From Clostridia bacterium (lineage in GTDB: Bacteria > Bacillota > Clostridia > Christensenellales > DTU072): a stretch of DNA of 59,336 bases. Location: assembly GCA_017504305.1 (NCBI GenBank), contig JAFVRJ010000013.1:1-59336 (forward strand). Direction: 5' to 3'. Shown piece after piece: positions 8,276-17,396 of the stretch (positions are counted from its first letter, which is position 1; each line of letters opens with the position of its first letter). The position numbers and the translations under genes are program-made. The notes beneath the pieces were generated by a model. That model saw nothing but the letters and a program-made list of their open reading frames with translations, was not told the DNA's origin and did no database searches.

Positions 8276-10426
8276 ATGTGCGCACGTTTAAACGACCATC
8301 TAATAGCTAAAACGGCCGGAACGCCCAACCCAAAACAAGTATTTCAAACGGAAACCACACGTATTACGGTACTTGCCCCAGAGCTTATAAGAGTAGAGTT
8401 CGGCTCCGAGGGTACTTTTACCGATAAGGCAACGCAGTCTATTTGGTATAGAGATCTCGGCGAGTGCAACTACGGTGTGGAAATACAAAAGAAGCATTTT
8501 GTAGTTCGCACCGAAAAGGCGACCTTTTACGTCAATCCCAAGCGCAAAAAGGTTGATTGCGTTGAGCTTGACGGAGCGTGCGTAAAGGCAAACAATAAAG
8601 GCAACCTCGGCGGTACGGCAAGAACGCTCGACGGCACAAGAGGAGCTATTCCCATTGATAAAGGGGTAGTAAGCACCAATGGTGTTGCCGTAATAGAGGT
8701 CGGATCCCTTATTTTGGACGAGGACGGCGAGGTAAAGGCACGCGCTGAAGAAAAGGACGTATACGTTTTTGCTACCAAGGTTCCGCAAAGGGCGTTGGAG
8801 CTATACTACAAGATAACGGGCGCTCCTCCGATGGTGCCTCGTTATGCTCTTGGCAACTGGTGGTCGCGCTATAGAGCGTATACTCAAGACGAGTATCTCA
8901 CTTTGATGAATAAGTTTATCGAAAGAGAAATCCCCTTTACCGTTGCAACCATCGATATGGACTGGCACTGGGTTGACGTTGCCGAAAGATTTAACTATAA
9001 GAGCTTTAAGGATAGCTATATCTGCATGCGTGGATGGACGGGCTATAGTTGGAACACCGATTTATTCCCCGACTACAGAGCTTTCTTAAAAGAACTCAAG
9101 GACAAAAACCTTCATATAACCGTTAACTTACACCCGGCATCCGGCGTAAGGTCTTTTGAAAACCAATATGAAGAAATGTGTAAGGAAATGGATATGGACA
9201 GCTCTACCGGCGAGCCGGTACGCTTCGACTGTACCGATCCTAAATACCTCAACGCATACTTCAAGGTTTTGCATAAGCCGTATGAGAGGGAGGGCGTAGA
9301 TTTTTGGTGGATCGATTGGCAACAAGGCAAGTGGTCCAAGCTTAAAGGACTCGATCCGCTATGGGCTTGCAACCACTTCCATACCCTTGACAACGCAGCT
9401 AATGGAAAGCGCCCGTTGATTTTATCTCGTTACGCAGGCATTGGCTCTCACCGCTATCCGCTCGGATTCTCGGGAGACGCAAGCATAATTTGGCCCTGCT
9501 TGGACTTTCAACCCTACTTTACTGCAAACGCGGCAAACGTTGGTTATACTGCTTGGAGTCACGATATCGGCGGGCACCATATGGGTAATGCAAATAACGA
9601 CGAGCTATACCTTCGCTGGATACAATTCGGCGTATTCAGTCCCGTTATGAGATTGCATAGCAACAACCGCGTTACCAGCAAGGAGCCGTGGAATCACCCG
9701 ACTGTAGAGGAAGAAGCTATCGAATATTTACGTTTACGCCATAGCCTTATACCTTATATTTATACGGCATACTACCTCAACAATAAAAAGTCGATACCGA
9801 TCTGTAAGCCCTTATACTACGACTATCCCGAAGTAAAAGAGGCCTATAAAGCAAAGAACGAGTATATGTTTGGTGAAAACTTATTGGTCGCACCGATTAC
9901 CGCACCCATAGGCAAGAAGGGCACCGCAACTCGCGAAGTATGGCTTCCCGAGGGAAGGTGGACGGATATTTTCACCGGCGAAACGCTAAACGGTGGTACC
10001 CATAAGGTAACCCGCGACCTCAATAGCATACCGGTATACGCTAAAGCCGGAGCGATTATGCCTTACGGGGTAAGCGAAGGCAACGACTACACCAACCCCC
10101 AAGAGTTAACCATCGACGTTTACGGTGGCGCAAACGGAGCATACACCCTTTACGAGGACGACGGAGAATCGACCAAGTATCTTAACGATGAAGGCGGTGC
10201 GTTTACCGATTTCACTTATGCGGACGGAGTATTTACCATCAACGCAGTAAGAGGGGAGTTGGAGGTTGTACCTGCCACTCGTGCATATTCTATAGCCTTC
10301 CATAAAGCAGGCGCAATAAAGGACGTTAAACTCAACGGCGAAGCTTGCGAATACGTAGTAGAGCAAAACGTAGTAGTAATAAAAGAAGTAAAACCCACCG
10401 ATAAAGTGGAGATAATATTAGGATAA
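8276..10426 (+). CDS. Family 31 glycoside hydrolase (alpha-glucosidase/alpha-xylosidase type)
   Basis: 716 residues. N-terminal beta-sandwich, then the barrel opening 'APPMVPRYALGNWWSRYRAY', nucleophile Asp347 in WWIDWQQG, acid/base Asp401 in 'GFSGDASIIWP', and 'AWSHDIGGHHMGNANNDELYLRWIQFGVFSPVMRLHS', all standard for GH31. No signal peptide, so it is probably cytoplasmic and acts on imported oligosaccharides. 'NWWSRY' and 'DWQQG' resemble the clade of family 31 enzymes from gut Clostridia; alpha-glucosidase, alpha-xylosidase or a related activity cannot be separated here. The start follows GGGAG, one base after the previous gene. Its stop overlaps the mfd start (TAATG), so the two are translationally coupled. 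Confidence 0.9.
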   Translation: MCARLNDHLIAKTAGTPNPKQVFQTETTRITVLAPELIRVEFGSEGTFTDKATQSIWYRDLGECNYGVEIQKKHFVVRTEKATFYVNPKRKKVDCVELDGACVKANNKGNLGGTARTLDGTRGAIPIDKGVVSTNGVAVIEVGSLILDEDGEVKARAEEKDVYVFATKVPQRALELYYKITGAPPMVPRYALGNWWSRYRAYTQDEYLTLMNKFIEREIPFTVATIDMDWHWVDVAERFNYKSFKDSYICMRGWTGYSWNTDLFPDYRAFLKELKDKNLHITVNLHPASGVRSFENQYEEMCKEMDMDSSTGEPVRFDCTDPKYLNAYFKVLHKPYEREGVDFWWIDWQQGKWSKLKGLDPLWACNHFHTLDNAANGKRPLILSRYAGIGSHRYPLGFSGDASIIWPCLDFQPYFTANAANVGYTAWSHDIGGHHMGNANNDELYLRWIQFGVFSPVMRLHSNNRVTSKEPWNHPTVEEEAIEYLRLRHSLIPYIYTAYYLNNKKSIPICKPLYYDYPEVKEAYKAKNEYMFGENLLVAPITAPIGKKGTATREVWLPEGRWTDIFTGETLNGGTHKVTRDLNSIPVYAKAGAIMPYGVSEGNDYTNPQELTIDVYGGANGAYTLYEDDGESTKYLNDEGGAFTDFTYADGVFTINAVRGELEVVPATRAYSIAFHKAGAIKDVKLNGEACEYVVEQNVVVIKEVKPTDKVEIILG

Positions 10427-13400
10427 TGTTACCGCAAAAACTCTCTCTCGACAGGCTCGGGAGAGGGTACCTCAATCTAAAAGAAGCGCTTAAAAGAGGG
10501 GAGGATTCCATAGTCTTTTACAGCGCGCAAAACGCAAGATACCACCTCGCTTCACAAGCGGGGCGCTTCTTCTTGTACGTAACGCCCGATAGATTGCAGG
10601 CAAAGAGCGCGGTCGAAATACTAAACGACTACCTCGGTGAAGAAGTAGTTCTTATCCCCGAAAAGGACGATCTACTTATTAACGCAACGGTAAACCTTTC
10701 TGGAAGCGTTGCCGAAAGAACTCTTGCCCTTACCAAAATTTTATGCGGTAAGGCGAGGGGCGCTGTTGTTTCGGTGGAAGGATTGATGCAATATTTCCCC
10801 GATCCCGCGGTGTTTGCAAGTAGCGTAATAGAGATTTCCGTCGGGGCGGAAGTGGACGTTAACGAGCTTGCCGATAGACTTGCAGAAGGCGGTTATACGC
10901 TTGCAGACGCGGTACTTGAGCAAGGGGAATTTTCCCGTCGCGGTGACGTGTTCGACGTATGGGCGGTGGGTTACGAGCTACCGGTAAGATTGGAGTTTTT
11001 TGGTGATGAAGTAGAGTCAATGCGCTTTTTCGCGCCCGACTCGATGCTGTCCGTTCGTGAAGCAAACGAAGTAATAATATCTCCCAAAAGCGATATAATA
11101 GTAACCCAAAACGGCGCAAAGCAGGCGATAAGTAAGCTCAACTCTTTGCGTAAAAAATCAAGAAGAAAGCTTGCCGACGTCATCGACTCCGTTATAACCA
11201 AGCTTGAGCTCAACCCTTCCGATCCCTCCCTTATATGGGCTATACCATATCTCAAAGGTGAGCTTAAAAGCCTAATAGATTATCTTCCGGATGATGCAGT
11301 TATTTGCATCGACGAGCCAAAGACGGTGGACGATAAAATTAAGCTTTTACGCAACGCTCACTCGTCGCGTGTAAAGAGTTTTACCGAAGCGGACGAAGCG
11401 ACTCTCGATCATTTAGAGAGTTTGCAAACCAAAGAGGAGCTGTACTCTTGTCTTGCAAAAAGAACGCTCCTTGGCTTCCAACAGATTACTTCATCCAATC
11501 CCATTTTTGAGCCCAAAGCGGTATTTAACCTAAAGAGCCTCGCTATTCCCAAGTATAGTACAAATTTCGCAGCGCTTGCAAACGACGTCAGGGCAATGAC
11601 CATCGGTGGCGCGCAAGTAATTATTTACGCTGGGGACGAAGGCGCTTGCAAAACGCTTAAAGAGTTTTTTAACGATAACGAAATTGCCGTCCATATCACC
11701 GAGGATACGGAGGACGATTATCCGGTATTGCTGATCCCTGATAGAGTGTCGCGCGGGTTCAACGTGCCTTCCGCGCACATTATGATTATCGGTACCGACG
11801 ACGTCATCAAAAAGACGGAGGTTAGGCGCAAGTCTGCTTCTCGCAAGCGCGCCGCTTTCGTTATGCCGGAAAAGGGCGATTACGTCGTCCACGAAAAGCA
11901 TGGTATAGGTTTATCGGAAGGACTTGTTACGCTAACTACCACGCAAGGGGTAAAGGACTATTTTTGCATACTCTATCGTGGCGGTGATAAGTTATACTTA
12001 CCCGTCGACAAGATGGACGAAGTCGACAAGTACACTGGTGGCGGAACGCCTGCTTTACACAAGATAGGTGGTAAAGAGTTCGACCGCGTAAAGGAAAGGG
12101 TAAAGACCTCCGTCAAGGCGATGGCTATAGACCTTGTTGCCCTTTATGAAAAACGACTTAAGGCAAAAGGCTATAAGTATTCGCCCGATACAGTATGGCA
12201 AAAAGAGATGGAAGAAGCCTTCCCATATGAGGAAACGGACGATCAATTGATAGCCATATCCGAAGTAAAAGAGGATATGGAAAAGGGCCGTATAATGGAT
12301 AGGCTCATTTGCGGAGACGTTGGTTTTGGTAAGACCGAGGTTGCCATAAGAGCAATATTTAAAACCATCATCGAAGGCAAGCAAGCGGCCTTCTTATCGC
12401 CAACCACAATACTATGTCAACAGCACTATAACACGCTACTCGAGCGCTTTAAGCCCTTTGGTATCAAAATTGACATGTTGTCGCGTTTCGTATCCCAAAG
12501 TGATATAAAGAGCGCGCTAAAACGCATAGAATCGGGCGAAACGTCGGTTATAGTCGCAACGCACAGGATACTTGCAAAGGACGTTGTTTTCCACGATCTC
12601 GGACTATTGGTTTTGGATGAAGAACAGCGCTTTGGCGTAGAGCACAAAGAGAAGATAAAGGTGCTAAAAAACGACATCAACGTACTATCACTTTCGGCAA
12701 CGCCGATACCGCGTACTTTGCATATGGCGATGAGTGGTATAAGAGATATTTCCACTTTGGAAACACCGCCGAAAAACAGGCTTCCCGTCGAAACGTACGT
12801 GGTGGAGTGCACCGATGCTCTCATCAAAGACGCTTGTATGCGCGAAGTTGCTCGAGGCGGTCAAGTGTTTATTCTTTACAACCGCGTTCAGAGCATAGAG
12901 AGATTCCATCAAGAGGTGCAAGATCTATTGGGTGCGGACGTTACCGTAACCTATGCTCACGGGCAGATGGAGGAGGGTGTTTTATCACGCAAGATAGCCG
13001 ATTTCTACGAGAAGAAATCGGACGTATTGATTGCCACTACCATAATCGAAAACGGCATAGACATACCCGACGCGAATACGCTTATCGTTATCGATTCCGA
13101 TAGGTTGGGGCTTGCCGAACTCTATCAAATTCGCGGTAGGGTTGGCAGAAGCACCACCTTGGCATATGCCTATTTCACCGTAAGAGAAGGTAAAGTTCTT
13201 ACTGAAAACGCTGTTAAGCGTTTAGATGCGCTACTTCGTTATAACGAGTTGGGTAGTGGATTTAAGATTGCTATGCAAGACCTCGAAATCCGCGGAGCCG
13301 GCAATATTCTCGGCAAAGAGCAACACGGCAATATGGAAAAGGTCGGTTACGATATGTACTGCAAGCTCCTCAAAGAGTGCGTAAACGAGTTGCAAGGCAA

Positions 13401-13866
13401 GTCGGTTACCAAGGAAAAGGAAGTGGAAGTAACGGTATCTGGCGATCTTGCGGTACCTAAAGATTACATCAAAGAGGGAGCCAAGAGGGTAGAGTTCTAC
13501 AAGAAGGTGGCACTCATTACCGATTATGCCGAGTTCAACGATTTTATTGCGGAAATGCGCGATATTTACGGCGCCTTACCGAAGTCTGTCGAGAATCTTA
13601 TAAACGTGGGACTTATCAAAAACCTTGCTCGCAAAATAGGGGTTCAAAGGGTTGTCGCGACCGATGAAGGCATCGGGTTACACTTCCACGACGGAGCCGT
13701 TTACGGCAACGAGGGGGTATTTAAGGCGATTGCAGAGTTCAATAAAGCATGCGTACTTTCTCCCCAAAGCCCACCTGTTATAATATTCGACAATCGCAAT
13801 AAGTCGGTTAACGACAGACTTTGCTTGTTGCGCAACTTTTTGGTGACCGCTACATCTTGTGGCTGA
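10426..13866 (+). CDS. mfd: Transcription-repair coupling factor Mfd
   Basis: 1146 residues, the full family length. Order: UvrB-homology region (1-~350), the RNA-polymerase interaction domain opening with 'KGDYVVHEKHGIGLSEGL', the RecG-like translocase with Walker A GDVGFGKT (630-637), DEEQ (731-734), 'SATPIPRTLHMAMSGIRDIS' and 'QIRGRVGRS', then the C-terminal TRCF domain that masks the UvrA-binding surface. Mfd pushes stalled RNA polymerase off lesions and recruits UvrA. All motor motifs are intact. Its ATG overlaps the GH31 stop codon by one base, so it depends on that upstream translation; no promoter is visible inside the end of GH31. In many Firmicutes a PrsA-like gene follows mfd, as here. 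Confidence 0.97.
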   Translation: MLPQKLSLDRLGRGYLNLKEALKRGEDSIVFYSAQNARYHLASQAGRFFLYVTPDRLQAKSAVEILNDYLGEEVVLIPEKDDLLINATVNLSGSVAERTLALTKILCGKARGAVVSVEGLMQYFPDPAVFASSVIEISVGAEVDVNELADRLAEGGYTLADAVLEQGEFSRRGDVFDVWAVGYELPVRLEFFGDEVESMRFFAPDSMLSVREANEVIISPKSDIIVTQNGAKQAISKLNSLRKKSRRKLADVIDSVITKLELNPSDPSLIWAIPYLKGELKSLIDYLPDDAVICIDEPKTVDDKIKLLRNAHSSRVKSFTEADEATLDHLESLQTKEELYSCLAKRTLLGFQQITSSNPIFEPKAVFNLKSLAIPKYSTNFAALANDVRAMTIGGAQVIIYAGDEGACKTLKEFFNDNEIAVHITEDTEDDYPVLLIPDRVSRGFNVPSAHIMIIGTDDVIKKTEVRRKSASRKRAAFVMPEKGDYVVHEKHGIGLSEGLVTLTTTQGVKDYFCILYRGGDKLYLPVDKMDEVDKYTGGGTPALHKIGGKEFDRVKERVKTSVKAMAIDLVALYEKRLKAKGYKYSPDTVWQKEMEEAFPYEETDDQLIAISEVKEDMEKGRIMDRLICGDVGFGKTEVAIRAIFKTIIEGKQAAFLSPTTILCQQHYNTLLERFKPFGIKIDMLSRFVSQSDIKSALKRIESGETSVIVATHRILAKDVVFHDLGLLVLDEEQRFGVEHKEKIKVLKNDINVLSLSATPIPRTLHMAMSGIRDISTLETPPKNRLPVETYVVECTDALIKDACMREVARGGQVFILYNRVQSIERFHQEVQDLLGADVTVTYAHGQMEEGVLSRKIADFYEKKSDVLIATTIIENGIDIPDANTLIVIDSDRLGLAELYQIRGRVGRSTTLAYAYFTVREGKVLTENAVKRLDALLRYNELGSGFKIAMQDLEIRGAGNILGKEQHGNMEKVGYDMYCKLLKECVNELQGKSVTKEKEVEVTVSGDLAVPKDYIKEGAKRVEFYKKVALITDYAEFNDFIAEMRDIYGALPKSVENLINVGLIKNLARKIGVQRVVATDEGIGLHFHDGAVYGNEGVFKAIAEFNKACVLSPQSPPVIIFDNRNKSVNDRLCLLRNFLVTATSCG

Positions 13867-13899
13867 AATCATTATAAATAAATATTTATATATTTTTTC

Positions 13900-13928
13900 T
13901 TGTAATTATTTTAGAAGTAATGTATAAT
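13900..13928 (+). promoter_or_regulatory. Promoter of the PrsA-like lipoprotein gene
   Basis: TTGTAA (13900-13905), 17-base spacer ending in TG, consensus TATAAT (13923-13928). Leader of about 45 bases. It lies 34 bases after the mfd stop, so the lipoprotein can be made independently of mfd. Confidence 0.75.
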
Positions 13929-13978
13929 GTCATTTGAATTTATATTTATATAAAGGTTTAAGGAGTAAACCCCAAGTT

Positions 13979-16252
13979 ATGAAGAAAAGAATTTTAAGTA
14001 TCTTCGCGTTGATTCTCGTAGTAGCAATGATGGCATCCCTCGTTGTAGGTTGTACCTTCTTCCGCGAAAACGACAACCGTTCCGCTAACGAAACTTACGT
14101 TACCGTTAAGCACAACGGCGTAACCCTCACCATTAGCTATAACGAAATTTTAGACTACTGCAACGGTAGCAGCAGACTCTATTACTACGTTAACTACTAC
14201 GGCATGGAAATCGGCGAAGCTCTCGATCTTTGCATCCAAGCAAAAATCCAATCCACCTACCTTCTTGCAGAAGCAATGGGATATCTTACCTCTCAAGATT
14301 CCGTTTCCGGCGCACGTATCAATGCCCTTTACGGTCAAGGCAAAAAGGCAAAGGCTGAAGACGTACTTACCATCGCAGAGCGCTATGCAGCTATCTTCGC
14401 AGTAAATAGCAGTATCGAAACCTCTCTCGAAGGCTTTATCGAAGAAGCTAAAGCAGACGAGTGGACCCGCGCTTACAAAAAGCTCGTAACCGAAAACGTT
14501 AAAGAAATCGTTCTTACCGATGCAACTCTTGCTTATCTCGATAAGTTCTTTGACGGTGGCGAAGGTTGCTTGGTTGGCGCAGACCTCGACGAAAGCAAAG
14601 TTAAGGCTCAAATCGTTTACGACGACGACACCAAGTCCGATGAGTTCGTAGTTCCCTCCGAAGGCTATTCCGTAGCGTTCACTTCTGAAGCAACCGATAA
14701 CTATAGCGACCGCACCGAGAAGAAAAACTTCACCGTAGTATTCAACGAGACTTCCGAAGACGCAGAGGGCGAAGTTATCGAAACTCCCCACACCTACGTA
14801 TACGATTACACTCTCATCTATCCCCGTACCACCAAGACCGAGGTTGAAGAAAAAGATCCTTACGACGTCCTTACCATCGACGAAGTTAAGGTTAACCGTT
14901 ACGCTCAAGAAGCAGACATCCCCCAAGCTGTAAAAGACGGCGCAAAAATTCGTGACGTTCACGCAGAGTACGCTAACGTAAAAGCAGCAGGCACCGATAA
15001 GTATCTCATCGAAGCTTACAGAATGCTTATCGAAAATATGGAAAAGAACAACCGTAGCATGGAGTACTTCTATAAGTCTCAATTCGAAAGCCAAGCACTT
15101 TCCGCATTGAACCAAGAGCTCTATAACAAAGGTCAAGCATCTTTTGAGGCTCAATCCGACATCGATGCTCAAATCGTATCCGAGTTCAAGTACCTCTACG
15201 GCACCAATAAAGATAACTATCACGGCAACACCGCGGACGAAGATAAGGCAGATTTCATTTCTACCGTAACTTCCACCGGCACCGGCCTTGATACCCTTTA
15301 CTATCATCCCGCAGTTGAAAACATCGACGATTATTTCTTCGTAAAGCAAGTTCTCTTCAAGTTCGATTCAGAAGTTTTGGCTTTCCTCGAAGATCTCCGT
15401 AACGATGAAGAAGCTCTTGAAGAGGCATGCAAATACTTTATGGAAACGGAAACCGTTATGGAGTCCAATCCCGATTACGATCCCGATTTCGATTGCCCCT
15501 GCCACGAGCTTAAAGAAGAAGGCGCAACTTGCACCGATGAAAAATGCCCCTCCCTTGCTTTCATTAAGGGCGAAAGCGACAAGACCATCAAGCAAGTAAT
15601 CGACACCCTCCAAACCGAGATGGCAGCTATCTATGCAGACGCTAACAAGACCGATGCAGAAAAGAGTGCAGCCGCTTACGATCTCTTTGAGAACTATCTC
15701 TACAGCTACTGTGACGACGCAGGTTCCTTCAATGCAAACTGGGGTTACCTCGTAGCTCCCGAGAAGGAAGATAACAGCTGGGTAGAAAACTTCACCAACC
15801 TCGCTAAAGACATCTTCAATTACGACTCGACCGTAGGCAATACCTTCGTAGCTCCCGGCGAAATGGGCGTATGTTACACCTATAGCCTTACCGGCTCCGC
15901 TACCAGCGATTACGCAGGCGTAACCGTAATGATGGTATCGGCAACCCCCTTCGAAGGCATGGATGGTAGCGCACTTGATATTTCTCAAATGAGCGATGCA
16001 GAAATCATCACCTACTTAAAGAGCCGTGTAAAGGGCGACGGAACCACTTTGTACCAAGCACTTCGCGACGGTTTATTGGAAGAAGCTAAATCTCAAGCAT
16101 ATACCGATTACGTATCCAATATGCCCACCGAGATCTTTGAACGTGATCCCGAAAACAACAAGATCACCGTTAACAAGGATTACAAAGATTCCATTAAGAT
16201 CAACGCACGCAAGCTCAAGAAGCACATTTACGACGAATATTTAGGCAAATAG
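13979..16252 (+). CDS. Lipoprotein with SurA/PrsA-like N-terminal region
   Basis: 757 residues from the ATG at 13979 (AGGAG at 13961-13965). Lipoprotein signal 'AMMASLVVGC' with the lipid-modified Cys25. The next part ('ISYNEILDYCN...EIGEALDLCIQAKIQSTYLLAEAM') has the pattern of the SurA/trigger-factor-like chaperone domain of extracellular foldases, and the position after mfd is typical of PrsA-like foldases. I see no convincing parvulin isomerase signature, and the protein is twice the length of PrsA. A cluster C506-x-C508-H509 ... C518-x4-C523 in the middle could bind a metal or form disulfides. Strongly biased codon use (C-ending, AAG/GTA-rich) and a good promoter suggest high expression. 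Chaperone function is inferred. Confidence 0.65.
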   Translation: MKKRILSIFALILVVAMMASLVVGCTFFRENDNRSANETYVTVKHNGVTLTISYNEILDYCNGSSRLYYYVNYYGMEIGEALDLCIQAKIQSTYLLAEAMGYLTSQDSVSGARINALYGQGKKAKAEDVLTIAERYAAIFAVNSSIETSLEGFIEEAKADEWTRAYKKLVTENVKEIVLTDATLAYLDKFFDGGEGCLVGADLDESKVKAQIVYDDDTKSDEFVVPSEGYSVAFTSEATDNYSDRTEKKNFTVVFNETSEDAEGEVIETPHTYVYDYTLIYPRTTKTEVEEKDPYDVLTIDEVKVNRYAQEADIPQAVKDGAKIRDVHAEYANVKAAGTDKYLIEAYRMLIENMEKNNRSMEYFYKSQFESQALSALNQELYNKGQASFEAQSDIDAQIVSEFKYLYGTNKDNYHGNTADEDKADFISTVTSTGTGLDTLYYHPAVENIDDYFFVKQVLFKFDSEVLAFLEDLRNDEEALEEACKYFMETETVMESNPDYDPDFDCPCHELKEEGATCTDEKCPSLAFIKGESDKTIKQVIDTLQTEMAAIYADANKTDAEKSAAAYDLFENYLYSYCDDAGSFNANWGYLVAPEKEDNSWVENFTNLAKDIFNYDSTVGNTFVAPGEMGVCYTYSLTGSATSDYAGVTVMMVSATPFEGMDGSALDISQMSDAEIITYLKSRVKGDGTTLYQALRDGLLEEAKSQAYTDYVSNMPTEIFERDPENNKITVNKDYKDSIKINARKLKKHIYDEYLGK

Positions 16253-16272
16253 TCATATATAATAGAGGAAGT

Positions 16273-16470
16273 ATGGAAAGAACGAATAAAGACTTACAAA
16301 ACACACTTGACATCAACAAATGGATTGAATCCGAAAAAGCAGGCAGAGACCTCTGTGGCGAAATGGATTACTGCGCATACTGCAGGATGAACGAGGATTA
16401 CGTTTACACCTGCGCAAGAGCAGTCAGAAGAATGTTAATCGCTGAAAGAAAGGCAAAAGCCCAAAAATAG
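16273..16470 (+). CDS. Small Cys-containing hypothetical protein
   Basis: 65 residues, start after GAGGAAG. Not recognised. Four Cys (28, 34, 37, 47) form 'LCGEMDYCAYC' and 'VYTC', which could hold a zinc ion; the C-terminus is strongly basic ('RRMLIAERKAKAQK'). It lies 20 bases after the lipoprotein gene in the same operon and just before a terminator, so it is co-transcribed with the lipoprotein. Real gene status is supported by the ribosome site, the tight spacing and the codon use shared with its neighbour. Confidence 0.65.
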   Translation: MERTNKDLQNTLDINKWIESEKAGRDLCGEMDYCAYCRMNEDYVYTCARAVRRMLIAERKAKAQK

Positions 16471-16485
16471 AGTTAACCCACAATG

Positions 16486-16512
16486 CCCCGCGATTAGTCG
16501 CGGGGTCTTTTT
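16486..16512 (+). terminator. Intrinsic terminator after the lipoprotein operon
   Basis: Perfect stem CCCCGCGA / TCGCGGGG (16486-16493 with 16498-16505), loop TTAG, tail TCTTTTT. The next gene starts only 7 bases later. Confidence 0.92.
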
Positions 16513-16518
16513 AATCAT

Positions 16519-17322
16519 ATGCCGTGCCAAAACCTTAACCTTATACCTCTATACGTAGCCATTGGCGTGAGCGTAATGCTCGCAGGGGTTTCGCTATGGA
16601 AAAAGGTATTGACAGTGCCGGCTACGGCGGTTGCGGTTGTCGTGCTTATAGCAGTTTCTCTTTTCACGGGATACGCAGGACTTGTGGCGTTTAGCGTTTC
16701 ATTTTTAGGCGCAGGTATAATAGGGCTTATCAAAAAAGACTTAAGGCGCGAGCGCGAAAAAGGATTATATACGCACGTTGGCGCGCGCGGAGTAGTGCAA
16801 GTTTTAGTTAACTCTTTGCCGGCGTTGATCTTTGGCTTAATATACTTTTTGAGCGGGTGCGTAGCCTTTTTATACGCAAGTTGCGTAGCTGTTACCGCAG
16901 GCTTTAGCGATAGTGCGGCAAGCGATATAGGCATCCTTTCAAAAGGTAAAGTTATAAGCATCGTAACCTTTAAGCAAGCTCCTCGCGGTATTTCGGGAGG
17001 GGTAAGTCTACTTGGCACCGTAGCGGGCGTTGTGGCGTCGTTAATAGTGGCAGTTTGCGCCTTTTTAACCCCCGAGGTAGAAGTGGACGGAATTTGGATT
17101 ATAGCCGTAGGTGGCGTTATAGGCATGCTTGTAGATAGCATACTCGGTGCAACCCTTCAACGCGGTTACAAATGTACGGTTTGCGGAGCGTTTACCGAAA
17201 GACTTAATCACTGCGATGCCCCCACCGAACAGGTAAAGGGACTTAAGTTTATCGACAATAACGCAGTCAATTTCCTTTCCCAGTTAATAGCCGGTGCAAT
17301 TTCGCTATTATTCTTCATATAA
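16519..17322 (+). CDS. DUF92 family integral membrane protein
   Basis: 267 residues, six or more hydrophobic segments. The DUF92 (TIGR00297) pattern is recognisable: 'GARGVVQVLVNSLPALIFG', 'FSDSAASDIGILSKGK', 'PRGISGGVSLLGTVAG', 'GMLVDSILGATLQRGYKC'. A plant member (VTE6) phosphorylates phytyl phosphate for tocopherol synthesis; bacterial members are thought to be polyprenyl or prenol-phosphate kinases but most are untested. A CxxC pair (C188-x2-C191 region, 'KCTVCGAF') follows the conserved core. The start is uncertain: the ATG at 16519 has no ribosome site and abuts the terminator; a later start near 16576 would remove part of the first membrane segment. Confidence 0.75.
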   Translation: MPCQNLNLIPLYVAIGVSVMLAGVSLWKKVLTVPATAVAVVVLIAVSLFTGYAGLVAFSVSFLGAGIIGLIKKDLRREREKGLYTHVGARGVVQVLVNSLPALIFGLIYFLSGCVAFLYASCVAVTAGFSDSAASDIGILSKGKVISIVTFKQAPRGISGGVSLLGTVAGVVASLIVAVCAFLTPEVEVDGIWIIAVGGVIGMLVDSILGATLQRGYKCTVCGAFTERLNHCDAPTEQVKGLKFIDNNAVNFLSQLIAGAISLLFFI

Positions 17323-17340
17323 GAATAATAGTCGTAATAA

Positions 17341-17369
17341 TTGACACGCGCCCACGTAAATAGTAAAAT
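17341..17369 (+). promoter_or_regulatory. Promoter of guaA
   Basis: Consensus TTGACA (17341-17346), 17-base spacer, TAAAAT (17364-17369); leader of about 20 bases with GGAGG. No guanine or other purine riboswitch fits in that short leader. Confidence 0.8.
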
Positions 17370-17396
17370 AAAGCCATACTTTTGGAGGAACTTTAT

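Noticed and set aside
14150..15349. Long minus-strand open frame of 399 codons inside the lipoprotein gene
   Set aside because: It is fully antisense to a gene with signal peptide and ribosome site; its residue make-up (Val, Phe, Cys-rich) is that of a codon-bias shadow.
17323..17396. Purine riboswitch before guaA
   Set aside because: The leader after the promoter is about 20 bases, too short for any known purine aptamer.
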